From Rubrivivax sp. (GTDB taxonomy: Bacteria > Pseudomonadota > Gammaproteobacteria > Burkholderiales > Burkholderiaceae_C), in assembly GCA_026125665.1 (NCBI GenBank), contig JAHCKS010000026.1:1-57843 (forward strand): a stretch of 57,843 bases of DNA, in the 5' to 3' direction. The first letter of the stretch is position 1; each line of letters starts with the position of its first letter. The notes below the pieces were generated by a model. It saw nothing but the letters and a program-made list of their open reading frames with translations, did no database searches and was not told where the DNA came from. Position numbers and translations under genes: made by a program. Below are positions 1-8,562 of this stretch, one piece after another.

Positions 1-1
1 G

Positions 2-3000
2 CGCCTCGTCACCGTCACCGGGCCGGGCGGCATCGGCAAGACGCGCCTGGCGCAGGCCTGGTGCGAAGGCCCGGGCGCGGGCGAGCGCATCGTCTGGGTC
101 GACCTGTCGGGCATCGACGACGCGGCGCAGCTGCCGGCGCTGCTGCTGACGCGGCTGGGCGCCGCGGGCCGGCCCGGCGCGCCGGGGGCGGCGAAGACGA
201 TGCAGCCCGGTGCCGCACCCGCGCCGTCGGACCAGCTTGCCGCGATGCTCGCCCCGCTCGTGCTGACGCTCGTGCTCGACAACGCCGAGCCGATCGCCGC
301 CGACGTGGCCGCGCTCGTGCAGCCGCTGCTCGAGGCGGCGCCGCGCCTGCGCCTGCTCGTCACGAGCCAGGTGCCGCTGCGGCTGCACGCCGAGCAGGTG
401 TACCGGCTCGGCACGCTGCCGGTGCCGCCGCCGCGCGCCACGCCGGCCGAGGCGATGGCCCATGCGGCGGTGGCGCTCTTCGTCGAGCGCGCGCGTGCCG
501 CCGACCCGCTGTTCGAGCTGGCGGCGGGCAACGTCACGTCGGTGGTCGAGATCTGCCGGCGCCTGGACGGGCTGCCGCTGGCGCTGGAGCTGGCCGCGGC
601 ACGCGTGGCGACGATCGGCGTCAACGCGCTCGCCGCGGCGCTCGGCGCGGCCCTCGATGCCGCGGTCGACGCGGCGCGAAGCGACCCCGGCCTCGGCGTG
701 CTCGGCGAAGGCCCGCGCGACGCGCCGCAGCGCCAGCGCACGCTGCACGCGGCGCTGGCGTGGAGCCACCAGCTGCTCGACGCGCCGGCGCGTCGCGTCT
801 TCCGCCGCCTCGGCGTCTTCAGCGGCGGCTTCACGCTGGCGGCGGCGCAGGCGGTGGCGGGCGACGACGATGCGGCCGGCGATGCCGGCGCCGCGGCCGG
901 CGCCGGAGCCGATGGCTCGGCGCCCACGCAGGCGGCGCCCGGCCGCGGCACGCTCGACGCGTGGGGCGTGATGAACACGCTCGGCCGCCTCGTCGAGCAC
1001 TCGCTGGTGGCCAAGGACGGCGCCGAGCCGCCGCGCTTCGGCCTGCTCGAATCGGCGCGGCGCTTCGCGCTCGAGCAGCTCGAACGGGCGGGCGAGACCG
1101 CGGCGACACGTGCGCGCCATCTGGCGTGGTGCCGCACTCTCGTGCACGACGTGCTCGGCGACGGCCGCGCGCCGCCCGGCGCGGCGGCCGCCGCGACCCT
1201 CGCGCTCGAATACGCGAACCTGCGCGCCGCGCTCGAGCACGCGCTCGCGCCCGGCAGCGCACGGCGCCTGAGCCAGTTACGGCGCTGGCCGTCATTTTTG
1301 CTGCCGTATGGCGCGGCGTCGACGACGACGGCGAGCGCCTGCGCTGGAGCGCCCGCGCGGGCCGCACGGGCGCGGCGGCGGCCGCCGCCGGCGAGGCGGC
1401 TGCCGAGGCGCCAGACGAGACGTCCGACGAGGCTGTGAACGAGGCTGGTGACGAAGCGGCTGACGAAGCTGCGAAGGGGGCTGCGAAGGGGGCTGCGAGG
1501 GGGGCTGCGAGGGAGGCCGCGAACAAGGCCGCCAACAAGGCCGCCAACAAGGCCGCCAACAAGGCCGCGACCGAGGCACCGCGGGTGACAAGGGCGGCCA
1601 CCGGCGGGCCGACAGGCGGGCCGGCCGCGCGGGCCGATGCAGCCGATGCGCCCGATGCCGCCGAGGCGGCGGCGCGGCGCGTGCTCGAGCGCCTGCGTGC
1701 CGACGACCTGCTGACGAGCGGCGCCGGCCTCGGCGCCGATGCGGTGGTGGCGCTCGCCCGGCGCGCCGGACCGACGGCGTGCTGGGCCTCGAGCGAGGCG
1801 GTGCACGAACTGCAGCGCGCGGCGATCGCCGCCGCGGTGCGCGGTGGCGCGGCCGACGACGACGACGAGGGCGACCCCGCGGCCGCGGCGGGCCGGCTGC
1901 CGCGCGCTCGACGCCTTCGTTGCCGACGCGCTGGATGGCGCGGCGCTCGCGCGCAGGCGACCCCGAGCGTGCCGGCGCGCAGCTCGACGCGGCGCTCGTG
2001 CAGCTCGAGCGGCGTGCGGCCCGGCAGCACGAGCGGCTGACGCAGGCGCGCCGTACGCTGCACGAAGCGGCGCTGCAGGCAGCGCTGGGGCGCGGCGAAC
2101 CGGCCGCGGCGGTGCGGCACGTCGAGGCACTGGCCGCGCTGGAGCACCCCGCGGCGCCGACGCGGGCCAACGTGTACCGCGAGCGCGCCGCGGCCCTGCT
2201 CGCCGAGGGCGTGGAGAAGAACTCGGCGACAGCACTCGCCGTGGCCGTGCGCCTGCTGCGGCGGCGGCTGGCGCACGCCGCGCCGCCGCAGCCCGCGCCC
2301 GATGGGGCGATGCCGGAGGTTGCCGCCGGCACGCCCGCCGCCGCGCCGGCGGCGCAGGAGGACTGGCGCGACATCGCGCTGTCGCTGGTGCGAGGCCTGA
2401 ACCAGCTGAGCCTGCTCGACACCGACGACGCCGTCCTGCACGAAGCCGGCGAGGTGGCCGAGCGTGCCCTTGCGGCCACCGCCCGCGAGGCGCAGCCGCG
2501 CCTGTGGGCTGCGCTGCATCAGGAGCGGTCGCGCGCGCTCGGGCGCGAGGGGACGCGCCGCGGCGCCGCGGCGCAGATCGACCAGGCGCTGGCGCACTGC
2601 CGCCTGGCGCTGCAGGTGCGCCGCCGCGAGCAGCTGCCGGCCGAGTGGGCCGAATCGATGTTCCTGCTGGCGAGCCTGGAGGGCCGCGCGGGGGCGCTGG
2701 CCAGCGACACCACACACCTGCAGGCGGCCGTGCAGGCGGGGCGTGAGTGCCTGCTCGAGCTGACGCGCGAGCGCTCGCCGCTGCGCTGGGCCCGCGTGCA
2801 GAGCACGATCGGCGCCGCGCTCGGCCTGTGGGCGCGGCGCGAGGGCTCGATGGCGCGGCGGCACGAGGCGGTGGCCGCCAGTCGCGCGGCGCTGGGCGAG
2901 CTCTCGCCCGAGCGCTCGCCGCACGAGTGGGCGGCGGAGCAGTGCAACCTCGGCATCGTGCTGGCGGAGATCGGCGGGCAGCAGCCGGGCGCCGAAGGCA

Positions 3001-3566
3001 GCGAGACGCTGCAGGCGGCGGTCGATGCGTATCGCGCGGCGCTTCAGGTGTTCTCGCGCGATGCCGCGCCGGCGCGTCGGGCGGCGGTGCTGCACAACCT
3101 GGGCGGCGCGCTGCGTCTTCTTGGCGAGCGCGAGAGCGGCACGCAGAGCCTGCGCGAGGCGGCGCTTGCCTTCGCCGAGGCGCTGCAGCACCACACGCGC
3201 GAGAACGCGCCCATGCACTGGGCGGCGGGCCAGAACGACCGCGCGCTGGCGCTGCTGGCCATCGGCCGCCGCGAGCGGCGGCGCGAGCCGGTCGAGGAGG
3301 CCGTGGCGGCGCTGCGCGAGGCCCTGCAGGTGCGCCGGCGCGACGCGGCGCCGCTCGACTGGGCCACGACGCAGACGAGCCTCGCCGAGTCGCTGGTCGC
3401 GCTGGGCGAACTGGCCGGCGAGGCGGCCGCGATGTGCGGCCGCCGCCGCGGCACCTTCGCCGCGCTGGAGGAGCTGACGCCGCAGACGCTGCCGGAGCAC
3501 GCGCTGGCGGCGGCGTGCCTGGCGCAGGCGCGCGCCTGGCTGGAGGCGCGCGGCCAGGCCGCCTGA
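2..3566 (+). CDS. AfsR/SARP-family NB-ARC and TPR regulator, 5' truncated and frame-broken
   Basis: The window opens inside the NTPase domain. The first reading frame shows a P-loop (GPGGIGKTRLA), a Walker B-like LVLDNAE, a sensor-like RLLVTSQVPL and the GLPLALELA motif, which is the NB-ARC arrangement of AfsR/SARP-type ATP-dependent activators. The apparent frame changes at about 1265-1285, again near 1905 and again near 1960, and the protein-like character continues across each change. The C-terminal part (from about 1960) contains six ~50-residue helical repeats with a P-x-x-W-A-x-x-Q signature (for example APLDWATTQ, SPHEWAAEQ), a TPR type seen in signalling proteins. An alanine-rich tetrapeptide-repeat linker lies between. 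The stop is at 3564-3566, just before a large palindrome. Family assignment is firm. Whether the breaks are sequencing errors or real decay cannot be decided here. The N-terminal BTAD domain would lie outside the window. Confidence 0.7.
1426..1575 (+). repeat. 12-bp tandem repeats encoding an Ala-rich helical linker
   Basis: Inside the regulator gene there are about four 12-bp units of the type GCTGCGAAGGGG, followed by four units of the type GCCGCCAACAAG. They encode AAKG/AARG and then AANK tetrapeptides. The stretch before them is acidic (DEA/NEA units) and the stretch after is basic, so the encoded helix goes from negative to positive charge. Unit length is a multiple of three, so copy-number change would keep the frame. 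Confidence 0.8.
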
Positions 3567-3575
3567 GCGGCCCCG

Positions 3576-3742
3576 CTCAGAAGCTGTGAATGAACCGGCC
3601 GCGCCCGAGCGGCACGCCAAACGGCGCCCGATCTAGGCGCAAAGCGCAGCCATAGCTCGGGCTATGGCGAGCATTTGCAACGACGAGCGGGCGTCGTTTG
3701 GCGTGACGAGCGGGCGTGGAGGGTTCGTTCACAGCTTCTCAG
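3576..3742. repeat. 167-bp imperfect palindrome between convergent genes
   Basis: The left arm (starting AGAAGCTGTGAATGAACC at 3579) and the right arm (ending GGTTCGTTCACAGCTTCT at 3739) are reverse complements with scattered mismatches. Complementarity continues through the ACGCCAAACG / CGTTTGGCGT blocks to a central CCATAGC-TCGG-GCTATGG at 3650-3667. It fills the whole gap between the regulator (+) and the FAH gene (-), and the FAH stop codon lies in its right arm. A transcript from either side would fold into one long hairpin, so it may act as a bidirectional terminator, or be a REP/MITE-like repeat. No second full copy was seen in the window. Confidence 0.85.
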
Positions 3743-4920
3743 AGCAGCCCGCGCGCTGCCAGGCTGCGCATCAGTGCCGAAACGCCGAAGGTCCACGGCG
3801 CGATCTCGTCGCTGTGCCCGACCCAGTTGACGAGCGTGCCGAGCCGCTCGCTGGCAATCGCCACGCGGTCGCCGAGGTGGTGCGTGAAGCCCGCACCCGG
3901 CGCGTCGCGGTCCTGGATCGGCGCGAACATCGTGCCGCAGAACAGCACCATGCCGTCGGGGTATTGGTGGGTGCGGCCCATCGCCGCCTGCACCAGCTCC
4001 AGCGGGTCGCGGCTGATCTTCGACATCGAGCTCGTGCCGTCGAGCACGAAGCCGTCGTCGCCCTCGACCTTCAGCGTGATCTCGGCGCGGCGGATGTCGC
4101 CGAGGCCGAATTGCGCGTCGCACAGGCGGATGAACGGGCCGATGGCGCACGAGCCGTTGTTGTCCTTCGCCTTGCCGAGCAGCAAGGCGCTGCGGCCTTC
4201 GAAGTCGCGCAGGTTGACGTCGTTGCCGAGCGCCGCGCCGACGATCTGTGCACGCGAGTTCACGGCCAGCACGACCTCGGGTTCCGGGTTGTTCCAGGTC
4301 GAGCCGGGGTGCAGGCCGACCGGCACGCCGGTGCCCACCGAAGCCATCGGCGCGGTCTTCGTGAAGATCTCGGCGTCGGGCCCGATGCCCACCTCGAGAT
4401 ACTGCGACCACAGCTTCTGCTCGATCAGCACGGCCTTCAGCCGCATCGCCTCGGGCGAGCCGGGGCGGATGGCGGCGAAGTCCTCGCCGACCTCGGCGAC
4501 GACGCGCTCGCGCACCGCCTGTGCACGCGCCGGGTCGCCGCGCGCCTGCTCCTCGATGACGCGCTCGACCATGCTCGTCGCGAAGGTCACGCCGGCGGCC
4601 TTCACGGCCTGCAGGTCGACCGGCGCGAGGAGATGACGATGCGCCGGGTCGGGGCCGTGCTGCACGGTGCTGGCGAGCCACTCTGCCAGCGGCCCGAGCG
4701 GCGCCCCGGCGTGGCCGCGCACGGCCTCGGCCGCATCGGCCCGCTCCAGCAGCGCGGCCATCGTCGGCGCGAGGGTGCTCATGTCGACGAGCGTGCCGTC
4801 GCGCACCGTGACGAGCGTCGGCCCGCCGCGTTCGCCGGGCTGCCAGGCGCGGCCGACGAGCAGTGCCTGCGCCGCGTCGCGCGGCAAGGTCTCTTCCAAC
4901 GTCAGGGTGCGCGGCCTCAT
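3739..4920 (-). CDS. Fumarylacetoacetate hydrolase (FAH) family protein
   Basis: 393 residues starting at the ATG at 4920. The C-terminal two thirds carries the FAH metal-site pattern: NNPEPEVVL supplies two acidic ligands, followed by GNDVNLRDFEG, GKAKDNNGSCAIGP, the DGTSSMS strand and the MVLFCGTMFAP block. Family members hydrolyse or hydrate/decarboxylate 2-oxo acids with a bound divalent cation in the cytoplasm. The substrate cannot be told from sequence; aromatic or sugar-acid catabolism is typical. The stop codon lies within the large palindrome downstream. The patatin-like gene lies 68 bp upstream on the same strand, so the two may be co-transcribed. Confidence 0.88.
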   Translation of the reverse strand: MRPRTLTLEETLPRDAAQALLVGRAWQPGERGGPTLVTVRDGTLVDMSTLAPTMAALLERADAAEAVRGHAGAPLGPLAEWLASTVQHGPDPAHRHLLAPVDLQAVKAAGVTFATSMVERVIEEQARGDPARAQAVRERVVAEVGEDFAAIRPGSPEAMRLKAVLIEQKLWSQYLEVGIGPDAEIFTKTAPMASVGTGVPVGLHPGSTWNNPEPEVVLAVNSRAQIVGAALGNDVNLRDFEGRSALLLGKAKDNNGSCAIGPFIRLCDAQFGLGDIRRAEITLKVEGDDGFVLDGTSSMSKISRDPLELVQAAMGRTHQYPDGMVLFCGTMFAPIQDRDAPGAGFTHHLGDRVAIASERLGTLVNWVGHSDEIAPWTFGVSALMRSLAARGLL

Positions 4921-4988
4921 CGTGCGGGTCTCCTCGTTCGTGTTCGCGGGTCTTCGGTCGGCGGCGCGGCGTCGCGCCACCGGCGGGT

Positions 4989-5813
4989 TCACTTTGCCAG
5001 CAGCTTCGGCGCCAGCTGCACCAGCGCCGCCTCGCCGGCGTCGATCAACGCATCGACGTCGAGCTGCCGGCGCATCAGGTGGTGCACGTCGAGCTTGATC
5101 ACGTGTTCGGCCTGCCGCGTCTGCTCGCGCGCCAGCGCGTTGGTCAGGATGTGCATCGCCTGGAAGGCGTAGTCCGACGCGGACGTCGGCGCTTCCTCGT
5201 AAGGCCGGTAGGCCACGTCGACGGCGACGATGCGCCGGGCGCCGAGCTTGCGTGCGGCGGCCACCGGCACCGGCGCGGTCAGGCTGCCATCGAGCAGCCG
5301 GCGGTTGGCGATGGGCACCGGTTCGTTCCACACCGGCGCGGCACACGAGGCCTCCACGGCCAGGGCCACCGGGCCGGCGTCGACGACGACGCTGTCGCCC
5401 GAGAGCGCGTCGCTGGCCGCCGTGGCGAACGGGATCGGCAGCTCGGCGATGCGGCGGCCGCCGACGGCGCGCTCGATCTCCTCGCGCAGCGCGTCGTTGC
5501 GGCGGCGCGCGCCGAGCAGCGCCGAGATCGCACCGCTGCCCGACTCCCACTTCAGCCGGCGTGCGACCTCGACGATCTCCGCCGCGCCCAGCCCCGCGGC
5601 CCACAGTGCGCCGATGGCCGCGCCGACGTTGCTGCCGGCGATCGCCGCGGGCTTCAGGCCGATGCGTGCGCAGCCGCGCACGATGCCCACGTGGGCCCAG
5701 CCGTGCAGCGCGCCGCTACCGAGCGCGAAGCCGATCGGCGCGCCGTCGGCCGCCTGCGGCGAGGGGGCTGCGGAGGTGACGGCAGCCGCGGTGATGAAGT
5801 CGCGTCGGCGCAT
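4989..5813 (-). CDS. Patatin-like phospholipase family protein, nucleophile replaced (degenerate)
   Basis: 274 residues. The N-terminus MRRRDFITAAAV resembles a twin-arginine leader, so export is likely. The fold is recognisable as RssA-like patatin: the glycine-rich oxyanion loop is LGSGALHGWAHVG (residues 31-43) and the aspartate motif is LLDGS (Asp175). The nucleophile elbow, normally G-T-S-x-G, reads G60-S61-N62-V63-G64, so the catalytic serine position is Asn (codon at 5628-5630) and a serine sits one residue earlier. The oxyanion loop also has His where Arg is usual. The frame is otherwise intact over full family length, so this looks like a pseudoenzyme or altered catalyst rather than a decayed gene. 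Confidence 0.8.
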   Translation of the reverse strand: MRRRDFITAAAVTSAAPSPQAADGAPIGFALGSGALHGWAHVGIVRGCARIGLKPAAIAGSNVGAAIGALWAAGLGAAEIVEVARRLKWESGSGAISALLGARRRNDALREEIERAVGGRRIAELPIPFATAASDALSGDSVVVDAGPVALAVEASCAAPVWNEPVPIANRRLLDGSLTAPVPVAAARKLGARRIVAVDVAYRPYEEAPTSASDYAFQAMHILTNALAREQTRQAEHVIKLDVHHLMRRQLDVDALIDAGEAALVQLAPKLLAK

Positions 5814-5902
5814 GATGCTCGAGGCTGCGGACCATAGTCGCCCCGGCGGCCTGTTTCAAGCCGGCGCCGGTGAACGCCGGGCGAGCCGGTCGTCGGCGGG
5901 GT

Positions 5903-6304
5903 TCAGTCCACCGGGTCGGCGGCCCGCGGCCGGTACTTCGCGACGAGCTCCGGCGTGAAGTCGAAGCGCTCGGCGGCGAAGACGGCCGAGAAGCACAGCC
6001 CCGCGTCGCCGCCACGCCACAGCGTCACGTACAGCCACTGGCCCTGGCGGCGCAGCAGCAGCACCTGCGTCGGCACGAGCGCCCCGCGCTGGTAGAGCGG
6101 GTAGCGGGCCTCGGCCGCCGCGTGCATGCGCCGGCGGTCGCCGGCATCGAGCACGGCGCGCTCGGCAGCGGCCGGCAGGCGCAGCGCCGGGCTGCCGCTC
6201 ACGCAGCTGGGCAGCTCCATCTCTGCCGCGGGCGCCGCGACCGCGCCGGCCGCCCACCCGGCGAGGCCGGCAACCCAGGCGATGCACCGCTGGCGTGTGC
6301 CCAT
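5903..6304 (-). CDS. Small secreted protein of unknown function
   Basis: 133 residues. The N-terminus has a basic start and a hydrophobic core (CIAWVAGLAGWAAGAVAAP) ending in an AxA-type site, which is a classical Sec signal peptide; the mature protein would begin near residue 27. The mature part has two cysteines (in SCVSG and GLCFS) that could form a disulfide, and strand-like segments such as VLLLRRQGQWLYVTLW. No known family is recognised. It is followed by the patatin-like gene on the same strand and preceded by the zinc-ribbon gene with a 92-bp gap. Confidence 0.65.
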   Translation of the reverse strand: MGTRQRCIAWVAGLAGWAAGAVAAPAAEMELPSCVSGSPALRLPAAAERAVLDAGDRRRMHAAAEARYPLYQRGALVPTQVLLLRRQGQWLYVTLWRGGDAGLCFSAVFAAERFDFTPELVAKYRPRAADPVD

Positions 6305-6396
6305 CCGAGCTTCTCCCGTCGGCCGGGTCGGCGACCCGTCGGCGGCAGTCTCGCGCACCGCGGGGGCCGGCGCAAAGCCCCCGGGTTGCGCGGGCC

Positions 6397-6879
6397 TCAG
6401 GCCACGGCGAGCTCGGCCGAGCGAAAGGCGTGCGCGGAAGCCTTCATCAGGTCGTCGAGCATCTGCTCGCGCGGCTCGACGCTCTCCTGCTGGCACACGC
6501 CACAGCGAAAGGTGGGCAGGTCGACCTGCACGTCGAAGGCGTGCAGGCCGTCGATCTCGACGGTGCGATGGGCCTCGACGCGGCCACTGGCGCCGCCTTC
6601 GAGCACGGCCCCGCAGGCCGGGCAGGCGTAGCGCTTGCGCAGCAGGCCGCGGCGGGCGGCCGGGTCGAGCGGCACCAGCGGCTGCCCGGTCACCAGCGCG
6701 TCGAGCAGGGCGCTGGCGAAGGTCGGCGCGACGAAGCGGCGGTGGCCCTTCGGGCAGGTCATCGACGGCATGTGCTTGATGCTGAGGTGCACGCCGTGCT
6801 CCTCGCCCTCGATGCGCTCGAGGTCGGCCAGCGTCATCTCGCCTTCGCATTGGCGGCAGCGGGTGGTGTTGGGCGTCAT
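6397..6879 (-). CDS. Zinc-ribbon protein with three CxxC pairs
   Basis: 160 residues, with start ATG at 6879 chosen because GGAGGAG lies just upstream. It contains CRQC near the N-terminus, then TCPKGH, CPAC (about residue 88) and CGVC (about residue 128), arranged as rubredoxin-like knuckles that probably bind one or two Zn ions. There is no signal peptide or membrane segment, so it is cytoplasmic. The central part is a histidine-containing region (HGVHLSIKHMPS). It could be a nucleic-acid or protein-binding ribbon; no specific family is recognised. Confidence 0.65.
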   Translation of the reverse strand: MTPNTTRCRQCEGEMTLADLERIEGEEHGVHLSIKHMPSMTCPKGHRRFVAPTFASALLDALVTGQPLVPLDPAARRGLLRKRYACPACGAVLEGGASGRVEAHRTVEIDGLHAFDVQVDLPTFRCGVCQQESVEPREQMLDDLMKASAHAFRSAELAVA

Positions 6880-7082
6880 CGGCTCCTCCGTCACGGGTGG
6901 ACCACGCACGCCGGCCTTCACTGCATTCAGGCCGGCGCGCCCTGACCTCGTGTGACATCCAGGCCTGCCCTGGGTTCCCGTGTTGCGGCGCGACAATGCC
7001 GACGCCGCGCGTCGCGGCCCGGCGTCAGGCCCGCCGCGGACCCGGCGCCTCGGACTTCCTTCCGCAAGCGAGTGCTGCCCCC

Positions 7083-7475
7083 ATGAAGCTTGGCTACACC
7101 ATCCTCTACGTGCCCGACGTGGCCGCGTCGCTGGCCTTCTTCGAGCAGGCGTTCGGCCTGCCCCGCCGCTTCCTGCACGACTCGGGCATGTACGGCGAGC
7201 TGGCCACCGGCGAGACGACGCTCGCCTTCGCGAACCACGCACTCGGCGAGGGCAACTTCCCGGGCGGGCACGTGCGCGCCAGCGAGTCGAAGCAGCCGCT
7301 CGGCATGGAGATCGGCCTCGTCACCGCCGACGTGGCCGCGGCGCACGCCCGGGCCGTGCAGGCGGGGGCGAAGGAACTTGCGGCGCCGTCGACCAAGCCC
7401 TGGGGGCAGGTGGTGTCGTACGTGCGTGCACCGGATGGCTGCCTGGTGGAGATCTGCTCGCCGATGGGCGCGTGA
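7083..7475 (+). CDS. VOC (glyoxalase/bleomycin resistance) family protein
   Basis: 130 residues with the start ATG at 7083 matching the beginning of the first beta strand (MKLGYTILYVPDV). The pattern of two beta-alpha-beta-beta-beta modules is visible: ASLAFFEQAFGL, then TTLAFANHAL, then IGLVTADVAAAHARAVQAG and SYVRAPDGCLVEICSPMG. A glutamate in the last strand (VEICS) and a histidine in the middle are candidate metal ligands. Members are metal-dependent lyases, dioxygenases or binding proteins; the substrate is not predictable. It is divergent from the zinc-ribbon gene and convergent with the ApbE gene. Confidence 0.85.
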   Translation: MKLGYTILYVPDVAASLAFFEQAFGLPRRFLHDSGMYGELATGETTLAFANHALGEGNFPGGHVRASESKQPLGMEIGLVTADVAAAHARAVQAGAKELAAPSTKPWGQVVSYVRAPDGCLVEICSPMGA

Positions 7476-7534
7476 GTGCCCCGCGCGCCGGGCAGCGGGC
7501 CGCCGCGGCCGGCGCGGTGCACCCGGCCCGGCGG

Positions 7535-8554
7535 CTACGGCCGGTGCACCTGCCCCTGCGCGTCCACGGCCAGGAAGTCCACCGCCTGCCGCCGCAGGAA
7601 GGCGAGCGCGTCGTCGCTCTTCAGCATCGCGATCGTGCACATCGAGCCGGCCGCCAGGCACAGCGGCGCCACGACGCTGATGCTGCGCCAGGCGCGCACC
7701 GGCCAGCCCGTGCGCGGGTTCAGCACGTGGCAGTAGCGCTCGCCGTCGGGGCCGATGAAGTAGCGCTCGTAGTCGCCGCTGGTGGTGAGCGCACCGTCGG
7801 AGAGCTCGATGGTGGCCAGCGGCCGCTCGTCGTCGCGCGGGTGGCGGATGGCCATGTGCCACGGCGAGCCGTCGGGCCGCGGCCCGACGAGGCGGATGTC
7901 GCCGCCGAGGTTGACGAAGCCGTGGCCGATCGAGCGCTGCTGCAGCAGCACTGCGGCGCGGTCGGCGGCGTACTCCTTGCCGAAGCCGCCGAGGTCGATC
8001 TCCATGCCCGGGCGCAGCAGCTCGAAGGTGCTGCGCCCGCTGGCGCGTTCCAGCCGCGTCAGCGACCATCCGACGCATTGACGCAGCGAGTGCAGCGTCT
8101 CGTGCGAGGGCATGCGGCCGGCACGGAAGTCCCAGGCGCGGCTGAGCACGCCCGAAGTGATGTCGAACAGGCCGTCGCTCAGCCAGTACATGCGGTCGGC
8201 ATAGGCCAGCAGGTCGGCGGTCTCGTCGTCCACCGGCACCGGCGAGCCGTTGCCGGCGGCGGCGTTGACCTGCGAGACGACGCTGTCGGCGCGGTAGCGC
8301 GAGTACTTGGCCTCGATGCGCCGCACCTCGGCGATGGCCACCTGCGCGGCGTTGCGCGCGTGGTCCTCGCTGACGCGGCCGGCGATGTGCACCTCGCAGT
8401 CGCTGCCCATGGCGCCGAACTGGAACACCCACGCTTCGGCGTGGCGAACGGCGTCCGGTGCCTGGGGGAAGGCGGCGGCGTCGCGCCGGGCCGGCCCGGC
8501 CGCACCGTTCGCGCCATTCGCGCCGCGCGGGCCGTGCCGGGGCGTGCCGGCCAC
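7535..8554 (-). CDS. apbE: FAD:protein FMN transferase, ApbE family
   Basis: About 339 residues. It carries the ApbE signature blocks: FGAMGSDC near the N-terminus, DGLFDITSG, DLGGFGKEYAADRA, NLGGDIR, LTTSGDYERYF and HVLNPRTGWPV, then a conserved aspartate region near the end. ApbE enzymes move FMN from FAD onto Ser/Thr of exported proteins, with Mg2+, at the periplasmic face. It is the last gene of an operon with a TlpA-like thioredoxin, a DUF4266 protein and DUF3570, which holds an ApbE target motif. The start is uncertain: the GTG at 8554 follows the DUF3570 stop (8563) by a few bases, suggesting coupling; a TTG at 8566 is the alternative. No clear lipobox was seen in the chosen start. Confidence 0.88.
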   Translation of the reverse strand: MAGTPRHGPRGANGANGAAGPARRDAAAFPQAPDAVRHAEAWVFQFGAMGSDCEVHIAGRVSEDHARNAAQVAIAEVRRIEAKYSRYRADSVVSQVNAAAGNGSPVPVDDETADLLAYADRMYWLSDGLFDITSGVLSRAWDFRAGRMPSHETLHSLRQCVGWSLTRLERASGRSTFELLRPGMEIDLGGFGKEYAADRAAVLLQQRSIGHGFVNLGGDIRLVGPRPDGSPWHMAIRHPRDDERPLATIELSDGALTTSGDYERYFIGPDGERYCHVLNPRTGWPVRAWRSISVVAPLCLAAGSMCTIAMLKSDDALAFLRRQAVDFLAVDAQGQVHRP

Positions 8555-8562
8555 GGGCGCAC

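Noticed and set aside
831-3620. A long minus-strand open frame opposite the regulator
   Set aside because: It is the antisense of a GC-rich gene; composition is R/P/A-rich without domains, while the plus strand shows P-loop and TPR motifs.
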